From Didymodactylos carnosus (Eukaryota > Rotifera > Eurotatoria > Philodinida > Philodinidae), in assembly GCA_905250885.1 (NCBI GenBank), contig CAJNOQ010000076.1, forward strand, positions 1 to 64,000: a stretch of 64,000 bases of DNA, read 5' to 3'. The first letter of the stretch is position 1; every line of letters starts with the position of its first letter. The notes beneath the pieces are model-generated. The model was not told where the DNA came from. It searched no databases and saw only the letters and a list, made by a program, of their open reading frames with translations. This document shows positions 12,128 to 24,429 of the stretch, in pieces. The translations under genes and the position numbers were made by a program.

Positions 12128-14214
12128 CACGCATTTTATGTTACAACTGCACGACCCCAACGTCACGAAACTTCAACAAAGTTTCCCCATGAGTAGAGTT
12201 GATTCATTTTTCAAAAAAAGTCCAACTTTCTAGATTTTATGGATTGATAAAAGCAAACGAAGTTTCATTCTACTTTTTCACTAAATAAAAAAAAACATGT
12301 TTAATATTGCATGATTACTCAAATTTGTCTGAATTTCACTGCTAGCCATTTTAATTATTTATCACGCAATTTTAAGAAATCTAAAAACGAAAAATAAAAC
12401 TATTTTTCTCATTCATTATATTAGGCTATAAGAAATGTATAACGATTTGTTGTTGTTTTTTTATCTGTCTATACGTTTAACAATTTAAAATGATTTTACT
12501 CACCTAGACGTTATTATATATTAAAACTTTCTTTTTTTAATCATGCAGTAAGTAAAAATGCTATATTTGATTTTTCTCTCTTTCTTATATGTGTGAAACA
12601 TGGATAAAAAACATTAAAACGAAGAATGTGACAAAACAAAATACAAAATGTTCTGTTTATATCTATGTACCTGTGTGAATATAAAAAAATCAATTTCAAA
12701 AATAAATGAGGACATAAAACATTTCAAAATACTCTCTCTTTCTCTCACTTTCCCTATATCTATATTATAATTGCGTATATCATATTCTTTTGTTTTCATT
12801 TTTAAAAGTGAAAACAACGTGCAAATATATTTTATACATCTCGTTTGTTCATTTTATAAAAATTCAATAAATAGTCTACTTACCCGATATAAATAATCGA
12901 GAGTAAAATGATCGGGTGTTAGGTGAGGCAGTGTATTTTTCCAGAAAAATTTTGATCTAAAAATAAAAATTAAAGTAAAGAACGGATACTATTTCCACGT
13001 AAGTTTTGTTCGAATATTCCGTCTTTTTAATGTTTGTTTTTATATAGAAGTCTTTTTGATTGAATAGAAGTCTATATATAGCACAGTAGAATTATTTCTC
13101 TTTTAACTACTGTTTTCTCTTATTTTCTCTCTACTTTCTCGCAACTGTAAGAAAGGCAAAAAAATAGATGTCTTTATTTCTTTCTTGACATGCACAGTGG
13201 AGTTATGTTGCTCTATATCTCAATTAAAACGGATGTATGTCATTATTAAAAACAACAATAAAAAAATTTGACTAACAGTAACAGACATGTATCTAGTGTA
13301 TATTGAGTAGAAAAAAAATTTGAATGTAATACAAAGAAGTGCGCAAAATAATTGCGTATCAATTCATTCTGCCTTAGTGAAACGAATTAGAACAGTATTT
13401 TTAGTAAACGCACTTGTAGTACACCATTACTGATGTAATCTACGTTGGTCAGACGAACTCTGATAGAGAAGAAAAATTCCGACTAGATTTGACATAAAGA
13501 CGTAAAATAGGAAAAACTTTATTGAAGACTATTTTTATTTTGTATATGTATGATTATATATTTTTCCAGTTCATATATCAAGTTGAAACAAGACTTGATA
13601 ATGACACCAATGAATCATATTCCCCAGAAGATTTCATTATTTTATGCTTACTGTTCGACCTCACTCTCTTCTCCAATTATGGTTAATCAGTTTAACTTCT
13701 ATAGTATCCTTAAATCATCTTGAGTTCCACGAGTATTTATATCGACAGTACTATAAATAGAGGTCAAACATTACGGGAGTGAAAACTGAATGTGTCTCCG
13801 AGATAGCATGAATCAAATAAAGATAGTCCATGAAATAGAATTCATTGAGGTACTATGAAATTTTTTAATAAAGTTTCGTCAAAAAATAAGAAAATGTTCA
13901 ATTATTCGAGAGGTGCGCATCTCTGCAATATTTACTGCCAGATATATCAAACACGAACTGGATATTTACTTAGTATACGAACAGTACTATTACTTTCTTT
14001 TATGTATCTACTTTTGAAAAGATTGCGGTTCTCACAGGTTTCTGAAAATTTTACAATAGCAAGCAGACTGAGAGTAGTAGATTACTTCTGAGTAAGACTG
14101 GATGTCTTAGATCGAAGCGCAGTACTAAAGCGAAGTTCAAAAACAACGACAAAAAGATGACAAAACTGATAATGATTGAATCGATCAATATCTTTCACAT
14201 CTGATTAGCGTGTG
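12128..14214. other. Gene-free AT-rich stretch
   Basis: Nothing here supports a gene. Open frames are under 80 residues without motifs, and a CT-rich simple tract lies near 12730-12760. I see no repeat with clear ends. Confidence 0.5.
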
Positions 14215-14216
14215 TA

Positions 14217-14734
14217 ACAAAATTGATCATACACCACTCACTGGTATAAGCTTATGATTAGTATTTCTCCAAAACAGAACCAGGGCTCAAGCAAGGCTCG
14301 GAGTTTTGCTAAACTGTTGCAAATTTATTGTAGTTTATTTTAAGAGAAGCATTACAAAAAAATATCAAAAAAAATTGACTGTTTTATTTTTCGTTTCTAT
14401 TTTCTCCGCTCTTTGATTTAAAATTCGGAAGTATATTTGAGTCAAATGAGCAAGAAAAACTACACAAAATACACTCATTTTATCAAGCTAAAAATAAAGT
14501 TCACTATAAAAAATCAAACTGCAGGTTGACTTTTGTTGGACAATGAAAGTCATCCATTTCACTCTTCTGGGCCTAACATAATGACTATATGACATAAGCA
14601 CTTTCTATTTTAAGCAAATAAACTACAATAAATTTGCAACAGTTAAGAGAAACTCCTAGCCTTGCAGATGATTCTGTTTTGAAGAAATACTAATCATAAG
14701 CTTAAATGCGTGAGTGGTGTATGATCAATTTTGT
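14217..14734. mobile_element. TA-flanked inverted-repeat element, about 0.5 kb
   Basis: The left arm 14217-14342 is repeated in reverse complement at about 14612-14734, with about 85% identity by eye. The outermost bases read ACAAAATTGATCATACACCA on the left. TA lies outside each arm (14215-14216 and 14735-14736). The core of about 270 bp is AT-rich and non-coding. It is probably a non-autonomous Tc1/mariner-like element, moderately old. Confidence 0.7.
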
Positions 14735-14736
14735 TA

Positions 14737-17700
14737 TACATTGTGTATAAGGTTTTTTTTTGACTTATACTATATGTTTTATGACAAAAAAGTAGAAGAA
14801 CCGATGAATTTTATTACCTAAGGTATGATGCATAAGAGCCAATTCAATCATATGTACCTGTCTAATTAAATGTGTCATTACTCTCACCTTACACGCAAAC
14901 GTATTTTCCAATTACTGGACTCAACAAATGCCAACGAGAAACACAGTTCTTTCGTTCACTTTTTCTGAAACTTCCAAGACTATATTATGTAATACAATGA
15001 CTAGTAACTGAGTTACCTAATTTTGACATCAGAAATGAAATTTGAAAAGCAATTTCAATTTCGGTTGATGCAAATGCTCGCTTATCAGAGAGTAAATTTC
15101 AGGTTTGAAAGTCACTTTTATCGGCTACACAATAGCAAAAAAGTTTATTATTACCGTTGTTTGAAAACACTTCATAAATTTGTGGACATACTGCGGTTTT
15201 TGAAGAACAACACAAATAATGCTTCTCTTTAATAATTATGCTTGGGACACATGACACCAAGCACTCCAATGGCACATTTTATCGTGACTTTTCAGGCGTA
15301 TGTGTGAAAATGAACTTCTTATAGCGAAACGTATACCAACTATTTTGCTGAGGTATTGTAACACAGATGTATACCCTAGGTTGGAGGTTGCTGAATAGCT
15401 CACAAAAAACGCACACACTTACTTACTATGATTATAATTCATTATGGAATCAATAATTGAGATCTGCTACACAAGGTGGTCGAAGACTGCAACGACCAAT
15501 CGGATTATTTCGTGCAATTTCTGATTTAGTATCCAATTTATTGTATGCAAGTTTCAGATTTAAACAAGAGTTCATTTCCTACTATCATTTTTTTCTAGTT
15601 TGTGATCGATATGTGTACTTAATAACCGAAAAGTCACATGAAATAGATGTCTTTTCCCCTTTAACTTTTTCATCAATAGAGATAGCCTGACTGTGAGAAC
15701 GTTGACGTCAACGCTTCGTAAGAGTGACATAATCGTGAAAAGAAGTCTATTATTATCTTGAAAATTTGGCTGATAAAATTGCTTTTTACAGAATTGAAGA
15801 ATTGAGGATTTAACCTGACTCATCTTTCATTCTCAAATAACAGAAAAAAGAGAGGTGTGAAAGTCGTTTATGAACTATTGCATAAGTTCAGGAAACTTGA
15901 GGCGAATGTTAACTGTTTCAGAAGTATTTTAAAGGTATCGCTCCATCGATATTCTCAATAAAAATCTTAAGAATCAACTTAAAAAACACTCATAGGTACA
16001 TCAGAGAGGAGAACGGTACACAGTAATCGACACCAGAAGGAAGAACGTTTCCTGTTTTCTTCAACATCCAGCCGAAGCCGAACATCTTTTTCAAAGCAGA
16101 AAGAGCTGAAACAATACTAGATATTCACAGGGATCTGTTTCGTTCGTATCATATAACATTGTTTCGCACCGGAGTAGAAACTTATTTCTGATCGGCAATA
16201 ACATAATTGTAACATCAACACAACATAGATTTGTGGTTGCAAAAATACAAACAGTAAAGGCAACAGAAGGTATCCATTCGTTTTTTATTAATCACAAAAG
16301 GCTTGTTTATATGTTTGAGTACAACGTTGAAAACAGCGATGATAACATCAGAGAGGATAAAAATCATTGATTTTTTTTTCAAAATCTTCTCATTTTCCTA
16401 AATCTTTCGAAAACGTCATTCAGACAGAACCGTTTTCGGTTTGGTTTAGTTTGAGACCGAGCCGATCCCATCTTTGACCGATACTCTTTCGACTGACAGC
16501 AAGCGAAATGCCACTGGCATTTAAAAATGCACTTACACTTTGCACAAATGTGTTTTATAGAAAAGGTCGAGTTTTTTCTAGGTTATGCAGCAATCAGCTA
16601 AAAAGTAAATGTCTAAGTGTCGAATAGGGTGGTGTTCTTCCAGGTCTTGCTAGTGGTATTCTTCATCTTTAGTCGAGAAATTACTTCCCTGCCATTTTCC
16701 CATGTTTTAGATACCGGTAAAATAACGCCAGTTTACCGGAGAGTATACTGACGATTAACCGTGCGGAATTTTCAAATTACCATCAGTAAAAAAAACCATT
16801 GGTGATAGTTTTTCGGTGTATTTAATTTATTTCAAGACTCGCCGACAACCAGAGATGACAGTCATCATAAGACTGTCTCATTGCGCAAGTTGAGTCAAAG
16901 TTCATATACTTCAACGAGTAAGAGAGAGATAACTTGGAGCTTCTTTAATTTTTTGTCGTCTTATACACTCTTATAATCCACCCATCAAACCAGAAAGGTG
17001 AAGAACTTTAAAACGATATACTGAATGATATTCTCCGTAACACCGCGTTGTAGAGAATATACCGGATTCGGACATGTGCTGTTTAATGAAGTGAAAAAAT
17101 ATTTAATAGTTCAATTCGTACAAAATCAGTAGCAATTTGTACCCTAAGGATAACTTCCAACAGATCAATATAGATTGTAGCCAAGATTTGTACCAGATTC
17201 ATAGCAGAATCTGTATAGATCTGCTGCAGATTTTAACAGATTCTGTGCAAATCCTGCAAAGAAATTTGCAGACACGTTTTATTTCAGAATTTTATTATTC
17301 ATAGTATTCAGAAGTCGATCAAAAACACTATTTATCTTCAATTACAGAAAGTCAAAAACCAAATCTATAATGTGAACGACACAGATACTTTATTATTCCG
17401 ATATGATGTAGTGGTAAATTTTGAACAAATTAACGCTAATATGATAGGCAACATCAGATACTAAATGGCAGATAGATTCAAGACCAGTCTGAAGACTAGT
17501 TAAGTCATTATCATACATCATACCATTTGTGAGCCTTTTATTTGTAATATTATATTATAGTCATCCACTCACAACTTAGTTTTTTATTCACGTTGACGAA
17601 CGTTTACAGAAAGATTTTTATAGTTCAGGAGGATCAAATGTGGAATCGAAGTATCTCTCAAGGTGTATTCGTTGTCACACTTTTTAACGTGCAGAAAGCT

Positions 17701-19381
17701 AATCCTAAAGCAGATACAAACAATGTCTTGCCCTTGCTGGAATTAGTCTAATACCTGGTGAAATTTCAGGCCAGCTTAGCAAACAAATCAAAAACATTCG
17801 AGCAAGGAACACTTAAGTAGTTCTTATAAAAGAATTTCTGATGCATACGGAGCTCTAGATCCTTCCGATATTACTAATTCTCGACAGCGTTTCTAACGAT
17901 TGGTGATCCAAGCGTGAGCAAAGTGGTCTTGCACTTCGAAAAGTCGATTTCCATTGTGTTTTTAACAGAGATAACGTCAAAAATACGGCATTAAAATATG
18001 GGAAACCACTTTACGTTTTGGATAAGTACCTAGCAACATATAATTCGTTCGTTTTAAATTCTGTTCAAGATACTGAGACGTCTGGTCAAAGCTAGGCTTG
18101 CATAAATCGCTACTATCAACGTGAAATTTGGAAATTTTACAGCGATATTAGAGATTCAAGTGGATAAAAAAATGTGGGTAAAAATTTTAGGATGCCTAGT
18201 TTTGACCGACAGGTCTAACTTATATCGATTCATTATTTAATTCTCTTTTCCTCTTTTATCTACTTTTTGGACGGTTTCTCATATTTCATGGACTAACCAA
18301 TCAAAAAATATTTTCCTTTTTTGAATAGAAAATTGAAGTTGCTGCGGAGTGGGCGGCAGTCAGGAATTCGATTACTGATGACTAATAAGCAGATGACCGC
18401 AGCTTATATAACGAGGATCTTGGATGCTTTTCAGATGTTCTTGTCTTGATCACTGGCTTTAAAATTCTCAAGCTATTTTTCTTATTGTAAGTTCGAAGAG
18501 CGCGGGGGAACGTGGCAGTGAATAATCATCGACTGAAATCATTTTTTATCGGTCATATGATTAAGCATACGTAGTGCGGGTGGATATTTTTGTCGCTTAT
18601 GAAAGCTGCGCGAAGATATTTATTTTTCATAAACCATACTATAAATAGGTTTCATATATTCAGAGATTCAACTGATACAGTGCATCCATGTAAACAAAAT
18701 GTTACTAGCGCTCTGAAAAATGAATGTTCACTTTGCGTTGCACCTTGAAAAACAGTGTATACCATACACATTTTGAAATTTTGACTTACACTTTGCTACT
18801 TTTGTTTTTTTGAATTTTAAACTGTTCTTATTACTACACCTTAATCATTTCTATTTTAGAGAACTAGTAGACGATAGTGATTTTTGTCATTTTATACTTC
18901 TGTTTAGAGAAACACTGATAATAGTAGTGAAAATTCTTTATCTATCACATTTCACTGACAGTCTTAGGATTTATAACTTTTTGTCAAAAGACAGTTTGTT
19001 GCCTGAAAGTTTCGTGTAGAAACACTGTGTATTGTACCTGTGTTTCTCTGTTTACAGTATCTACTTTTATATACATGTCTTGTATCTTAATTTGGTTTCT
19101 TCTGTATATGATTGATGTTTCCGTTTTTGAAAATTTAAGCAGATCAATTAAACTTGCAAGATACCAAATTAAGATACGAGATATGCATATAAAAACAGCT
19201 TAGCTGTATCTGATTCTCTCATTTTGCATCGGCTATACGTTCGTTTAGCTTTTGAAGAAAAAATGAAACATTTAAAAATCTATTATTATGTTAATAACTC
19301 TGCTGCTTAGAGAGTCATCATCTGTGAACATCTGACGAAATATTTTCGTTCTTTTAGTATTAAGATATTAAAAATAAAGAG
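14737..19381. other. Gene-free stretch with remnants of repeats
   Basis: No gene can be supported. About 16436-16480 looks like the end of a hAT-type element (its minus strand reads AAAGATGGGATCGGCTCGGT). About 17120-17275 holds clustered CAGATT/AATCTG motifs. A short stem at 19065-19096 and 19163-19195 lies 200-300 bp upstream of the myosin light chain gene. The base composition around 15.2-18.5 kb is less AT-rich than the intergenic average, which would fit decayed transposon sequence, but no family is recognisable. Confidence 0.4.
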
Positions 19382-20011
19382 ATGGCATCATCGAGGAAAG
19401 CTAAACCAAAAAAGCGTCAACAGCGCGCAACATCAAACATCTTTGCTATGTTTGATCAATCGCAAATTCAAGAATACAAAGAGGCATTTAACATAATTGA
19501 TCATGATCGCGATGGTTTTATCGACGGCAACGATTTGAAAGATATGTTTGCATCCCTAGGTATGATCAGTCGAATATTATTTGTAACACTTTTACTAATC
19601 AAATACTCTGTTTTTTCTTTTCAGGTAAAGTAGTTACTGATGCGGAAATTGATGCAATGATACGAGAAGCACCTGGCGATATTAATTTTACGATGTTTCT
19701 CACATTATTCGGTGAAAAATTAACTGGTACAGATCCAGAGGATGTTATTAAAAATGCTTTTGCCTGTTTCGATGAAGACGGCAATGGTAAGTATTTGTTC
19801 AAGACCGTCTCTAAAAACAATATGTAACGTCGTTTTTTTTATAGGTAAAATTTCAGAAGAACGTTTACGTGAACTATTGATGACAATTGGTGATCGTTAC
19901 ACCGAAGATGAAGTCGATGAATTATTTAAAGAAGCCCCAATTAAACATGGTCTATTCGATTATCAAGAATTTGTTAAAATACTAAAATATGGACGTAAAG
20001 ATCAAGATTAG
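19382..20011 (+). CDS. Myosin regulatory light chain (MYL9/MYL12/spaghetti-squash type)
   Basis: There are three exons: 19382-19559, 19625-19786 and 19845-20011, with introns of 65 and 58 bp. Frame is kept and the product is 168 residues, close to the usual 170-175. The N-terminus [15 protein letters not shown] keeps the Thr-Ser pair (Thr18/Ser19 in vertebrates) phosphorylated by myosin light chain kinase and Rho kinase. The first EF-hand loop ([12 protein letters not shown]) is the divalent-metal-binding one known for this family; later EF-hands are degenerate, as usual. [14 protein letters not shown] and the [19 protein letters not shown] segment are near-identical to animal non-muscle or smooth-muscle chains. 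It binds the neck of myosin II heavy chain and switches contractility. A paralogue lies tail to tail at 22597-23368. A likely polyadenylation signal AATAAA is at 20056-20061. Confidence 0.95.
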
Positions 20012-20055
20012 ATGATTTTAATTATGTCTCTTTCTTATGTTACTAATAACCAAAA

Positions 20056-20061
20056 AATAAA
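20056..20061 (+). promoter_or_regulatory. Polyadenylation signal of the myosin light chain gene
   Basis: A canonical AATAAA lies 45 bases after the stop codon of the plus-strand myosin regulatory light chain gene, within a short A-rich stretch. Position and strand fit its 3' end. No cleavage-site evidence is available from sequence alone. Confidence 0.55.
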
Positions 20062-22596
20062 TGATGCCTAAATACAAAAATGATTAAATGAAACAAAGAA
20101 AATCTTTTGCCAATTTATGTAACATTCCTCTTAGATTATGGTTTGTTTCTATTTTGTTTTTTATGCCTTGTTTCTTTTTTTTAATTATGTATCGCATCCA
20201 TATTTGCCATCTATCGTACATTGTAATAACATTCAGATATTTTATACGACTCTTTGCTCGATTTTTCAGCCGAATAATTAATGAAGATAGGATACTACCA
20301 CGATTTGCGACGGAGAAGAGATTTTTTGTTCCAGTTCATTCTATATCATTTTTTATTTGTTTCTGAATGTGATGTATCTTTTTTCTTTGGATAAAAATAA
20401 GCAGATATTAAATTTTATACTAAAGTTTTTTTCCTGCCTGAAAGTGCTTTTTGAAATGTTTTTTTTTTTTGCTATGATAAAAAGTAAGATGTTTATACTG
20501 TTGCTCGCCAAAGAACTATTAAATTTGCAATATAGAACTGTTGATAGAAACCTCTCATCAATACAATTACCTAATCGTAACTCAATATAGCATCAACATT
20601 TTTTTCACTCTACGAAACTTGTACTTTTCGAATCAATCATATCTTAACTGTTACGTCAGCAGCATACACCGTTCGTTTTCTTATTTTATCAATGAATGCA
20701 CCCACGCGCGCATATCTATCTTAAATTTTTGTTTTCTATTTTCGTATTTGGTAATGGCGTTTTTCTTAGCTATGTATACGCTTTTATTATACACTGAATT
20801 TTATGGATTCAAGATAAACATTCAAAGAATAATAGGATTTAGAATGCTTCTGAGAACATGTGTTATGCAATTTTGTACAGTTATATCACATTATCTCGCT
20901 GTACTGGATGTTTATAAATGTCTACGATTTGCATATACAACATATAGTGTCAAAATTTACATAAAACTTTCTACATTTACTTTCTTTAATGATTACAAAT
21001 GTCTTCAGCGAATCACTCAATATGTCAGAGTCGATCAAGCGTTACAAATAATTTTAAAAAATGTTTCATTACCTTTTCATTTTTCGTCGATAAATCTTCG
21101 GACGCTGTTCCATATGTTATTGCGCAATGTAGAAGGGGACTTAACCTATTTCACTGGAAATGATCGTAAAAACTGAGTAGACAACGTTTGTCGGCAGAGT
21201 GCTTTTGTTTAAAATAAACTTGAAAGGAAACAGCAACTAATAAGAGAATGTTATAGATCGAGACTTATCTGTAATGCTGATTTAAATGATTCGCAATAAG
21301 ATTTGTAAAAGCCGCTCAAGAAGAAACATCAGTGTAGTCAGAATCTCATGTAATTTCCACATATGATCAACCACTCTTCAGAACACCGAAAATGCAAGCA
21401 ATATGTTTATACACCCTAGTGATTACAAGTTGAGCAAGGACGTATGACTACCTCGATGTTAACAAATTACCTTTAACTACGGGTTACTTAAATCAGCTAC
21501 GGACAAGTTCCGATCTGCATGTAATATTGTAGCTCGGGTATTTCTTTTAAGTTAGCTCTAAACAAAAACATTCTGTTCACAAACGCGTTTCAAAGATCAA
21601 AATTTACTCAAAGATGGAAATAAAATAAATAAACACATGGAAATAGACGATATGAGGTACGTCTTTATGCCTTTTCGCACGTCTGGTAAGTGATCAGAGA
21701 GCGTGTGTAGGACGCTCACGCAATAGGACGGCAGAACTCTGTATCAAGCTAGCCTTCTGACCAAAGCTGCAGCCTGCCAACCGTAGGAAAGATATCGGAC
21801 TGTTGATACTGACACGTGTCGGTATACTACACTGATAACAGTAGCAGTAAGACAGATTCTTTCTTTCAACAACTTATAGATCAATATTGAATAGATAAAA
21901 AGGACAATAAAATGGCAAAAGAGAAAAAATATGTTTGTTCGATCTAAATTGAAACCTCTGTAAAACAGTGTAACGAAAGATATAGTTCTCTCACTTCTAA
22001 AGGAGACATAACATATAGATTTCAGACGTATTAATCGTAAGTTTAGAAAACACACACTGTGATCAGCCATGTTTAATATCAAGTGCATATATAGCACAAG
22101 AGCAAAAATGTATGAGAATGAATAACGTATATGAGATAAACAGATAAGCACATGTGCTTAATTTTTATATCAGTTTCAACAAAATAGATCTGACTTCGAT
22201 TGAAATACAAATTCTATATTGCATGAAGCACTGCAGTGCTGAACAATATGTTCTTTTAACAGTTTGATTTTAATAAAATAAAAAAAGAACTCTAGTCAAT
22301 TTGATAGAATTAGAGTGTTTTCAGTGAAAAAGATTTACTGCAGTAGAAGTTATAAAAAAGTAATCGAAGAGTCCCATTATCGTTTTAAACGTGGATTTTA
22401 TGTCACTACAAAACTTCGAGAAACAGAAAACGTTTTTAACCAAAAGAAAATGGGAAAAAAGGTATTGGTCGATTGAGACAAAAATCCGAGTTTAAAAGAG
22501 TCTTAAAGGACTTAAAAGTTACATGCATATAAAATCGATTGTGAAAAATTAAGATATTGCTAAAGAAAAATGGATTGTCTTCAGTCCTTGCCCCTA
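20062..22596. other. Intergenic stretch between the two myosin light chain genes
   Basis: I do not recognise a gene. One long open frame (20541-21176, plus, 211 residues) is rich in Phe, Tyr, Ile and Leu, has one possible membrane segment and lacks any family motif. It could be chance in AT-rich DNA or an unrecognised gene. A minus-strand frame at 21744-22151 (135 residues) is similar in quality. Neither has clear splice partners. Confidence 0.4.
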
Positions 22597-23368
22597 TCAG
22601 CGTTCTGCTTCTGGATTATTAATTTTCGAACCTTGTGTTAAACATTTGATGAACTCATTATAATCGAATAAATCGTTTTCTATCGGTGCATTACGAAATA
22701 GCTCTTCGATCTATTAAGAGAAAAGTATTTCAATCATGAAATCATAGCACACAACATCTATTAAAACATACCTCGTCTTCCGTATAACGATCACCATAAT
22801 TCGTTAGTGCTTCGCGTAAATTGGAGAATGAAACTTTACCTACGGATTAGAATTCAATATTTGTTTTAAAATTGAAATGAAATCATTCACATACCTGTAA
22901 ATATGCCAGTATCGAAAATCGAAAATGCATTTTTCAACACATTAGATGGATCTGTTCCCATTAACTTTTGACCAAACAGCATTAGAAAAGTAACAAAATT
23001 AATTTCACCTTAATTAAAATAAAGTAAAATAGTCAGTTATACGAGAAATAGCCAATAAGATTTACACGGTGCTTCATTTAACATTTGTTCAATATCGGTG
23101 TTTGACACATTCTGTCCTAAAATTTAGTGTGTGTGTGTGTGAGAGGTTTCTATAACTTATGTGTGAAATAATCGTTACCTAACGATGTAAACATATCACT
23201 TAAATCTGCTGAACTAATAAAACCATCATGATCTTGATCAATTACTGAAAATGCTTCTTTAAATTCTTTAATTTGATCTTCGTTAAAAAGCGAAAAATAA
23301 TTTATTGTTGTTGCTCGTCTCGTTACCGGTTGTACTTTTTTCTGTTGACGTTGAAGCCGTGAAGCCAT
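22597..23368 (-). CDS. Divergent myosin regulatory light chain paralogue
   Basis: There are five exons: 23368-23179, 23116-23066, 23008-22895, 22839-22772 and 22710-22597. Frame is kept and the product is 178 residues. The ATG at 23368 is preferred over the in-frame ATG at 23401 because [11 protein letters not shown] aligns with the basic start of the family. It keeps the first EF-hand ([12 protein letters not shown]), [18 protein letters not shown] and the GDRYTED block. Differences from the plus-strand copy are informative. The phospho-site reads RRATTINYF, so the Ser19 position is Thr. The conserved EAPG is EAPC, with the Cys codon split by an intron absent from the other copy. The C-terminus is longer and ends NNPEAER. 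Exon 2 needs the GTAAAT donor at 23065, not the GTGTAA two bases earlier, to stay in frame. It is probably a tissue-specific or sarcomeric isoform; that is inference. Confidence 0.9.
23129..23142. repeat. GT microsatellite inside an intron
   Basis: A short (GT)n run of about seven units lies in the first intron of the minus-strand myosin light chain gene, a few bases from its 3' splice site. On the transcript it reads as (AC)n. Confidence 0.7.
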
Positions 23369-24419
23369 CTTTTCAAACTCAAACAAGACATAGTTTATCA
23401 TTAACTGTTTCCAAAATAGTTTTATAAATATCTTCTACTTACTATTTTACAGTGTTATGGTTTTTTTACAAGTTTAATATGAGTGTTAATATGTACATTA
23501 GTTTGATATTAAACACAAGATCAATTAAGAATACTGATAGATAAATATAAACACGCTCAAACATTTTTCATATTAAATTCCATCATGACTCTTTTCTCTG
23601 AAAATTTCTTGGCCAAAACATGTTAGCAACGCTAATTATTTCTTGTAAAAATACCAAAATATATTCGATCGAATTGTATTCAAACAACGTTTTTACATAC
23701 TCATTCTTTTCAGGATAAAACATAGATTGATGTGCGATTTGAGTGAATTTCTATAACATCATCCTAGAGAGATATTCAATTTTTGATGAAGATGATTTCA
23801 AAAATAATTTGCAAAACACAATTAGATGTTTAAGAATTTGCATTTATTAAACTTATGAATTAGTAATTTTTTTCTCTTCTATAAGAAAGATGGCTACACA
23901 TTTGAGATTTATCTCCATTTCGAAGAATTTGTCTTCTGATTATCTCCAATAAACCTTCAGCCGTTTACTATATTTTTATTTTCAGAATTTATTCTACATA
24001 GACGAAATACGACAAATAAATATGGATTATTATTAAGTAAATCTTTCGGACTAGTTGTTATATTAATGTGATACGTTCAACATCGTGAATACATAATCAT
24101 CAAGTACATGAAATATCATCTAACTAGCTCTTTCTCCATACTTTGATTACTAATTACTAACCTTCTTTCTTTCCGGTGAGGTCAAAAAGTCAAACATTAA
24201 TAAATGATCAATGGTCATCCAGAATACATCATAGTGCTCCTCTCATATTCCTGAATCTAAAAATTGGCTCCATTTTATTTATCGAGTATTTTGTGCGACA
24301 GAGAATAAAAAGGACAAAACATATTCATGATACAAGAACGCCATTTAATTGTTATTAAGCAAAACGAACACATTCAAAAAATAAAAACGCATTAGATTAT
24401 GTTAAAATACCAGAAACAG
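23369..24419. other. Gene-free stretch upstream of the minus-strand light chain gene
   Basis: The first few hundred bases lie 5' of the minus-strand myosin light chain gene and may contain its promoter and 5' UTR. No TATA element or conserved motif can be assigned with confidence, and no open frame looks genuine. Confidence 0.45.
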
Positions 24420-24429
24420 GATATTGTTT

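Noticed and set aside
19065-19195. Short inverted repeat upstream of the plus-strand light chain gene as a regulatory hairpin
   Set aside because: Arms are only about 32 bp with mismatches and no known motif; it is as likely to be a small repeat relic.
20541-21176. A 211-codon open frame on the plus strand
   Set aside because: It is dominated by Phe, Tyr, Ile and Leu codons as expected of AT-rich DNA. It has no motif, no splice partners and no conserved-looking block. I cannot rule it out but do not call it a gene.
22895-23116. Apparent frameshift between exons 2 and 3 of the minus-strand myosin light chain, suggesting a pseudogene
   Set aside because: The mismatch came from choosing the GTGTAA donor. 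Using the GTAAAT donor two bases later restores frame, so the gene looks intact.
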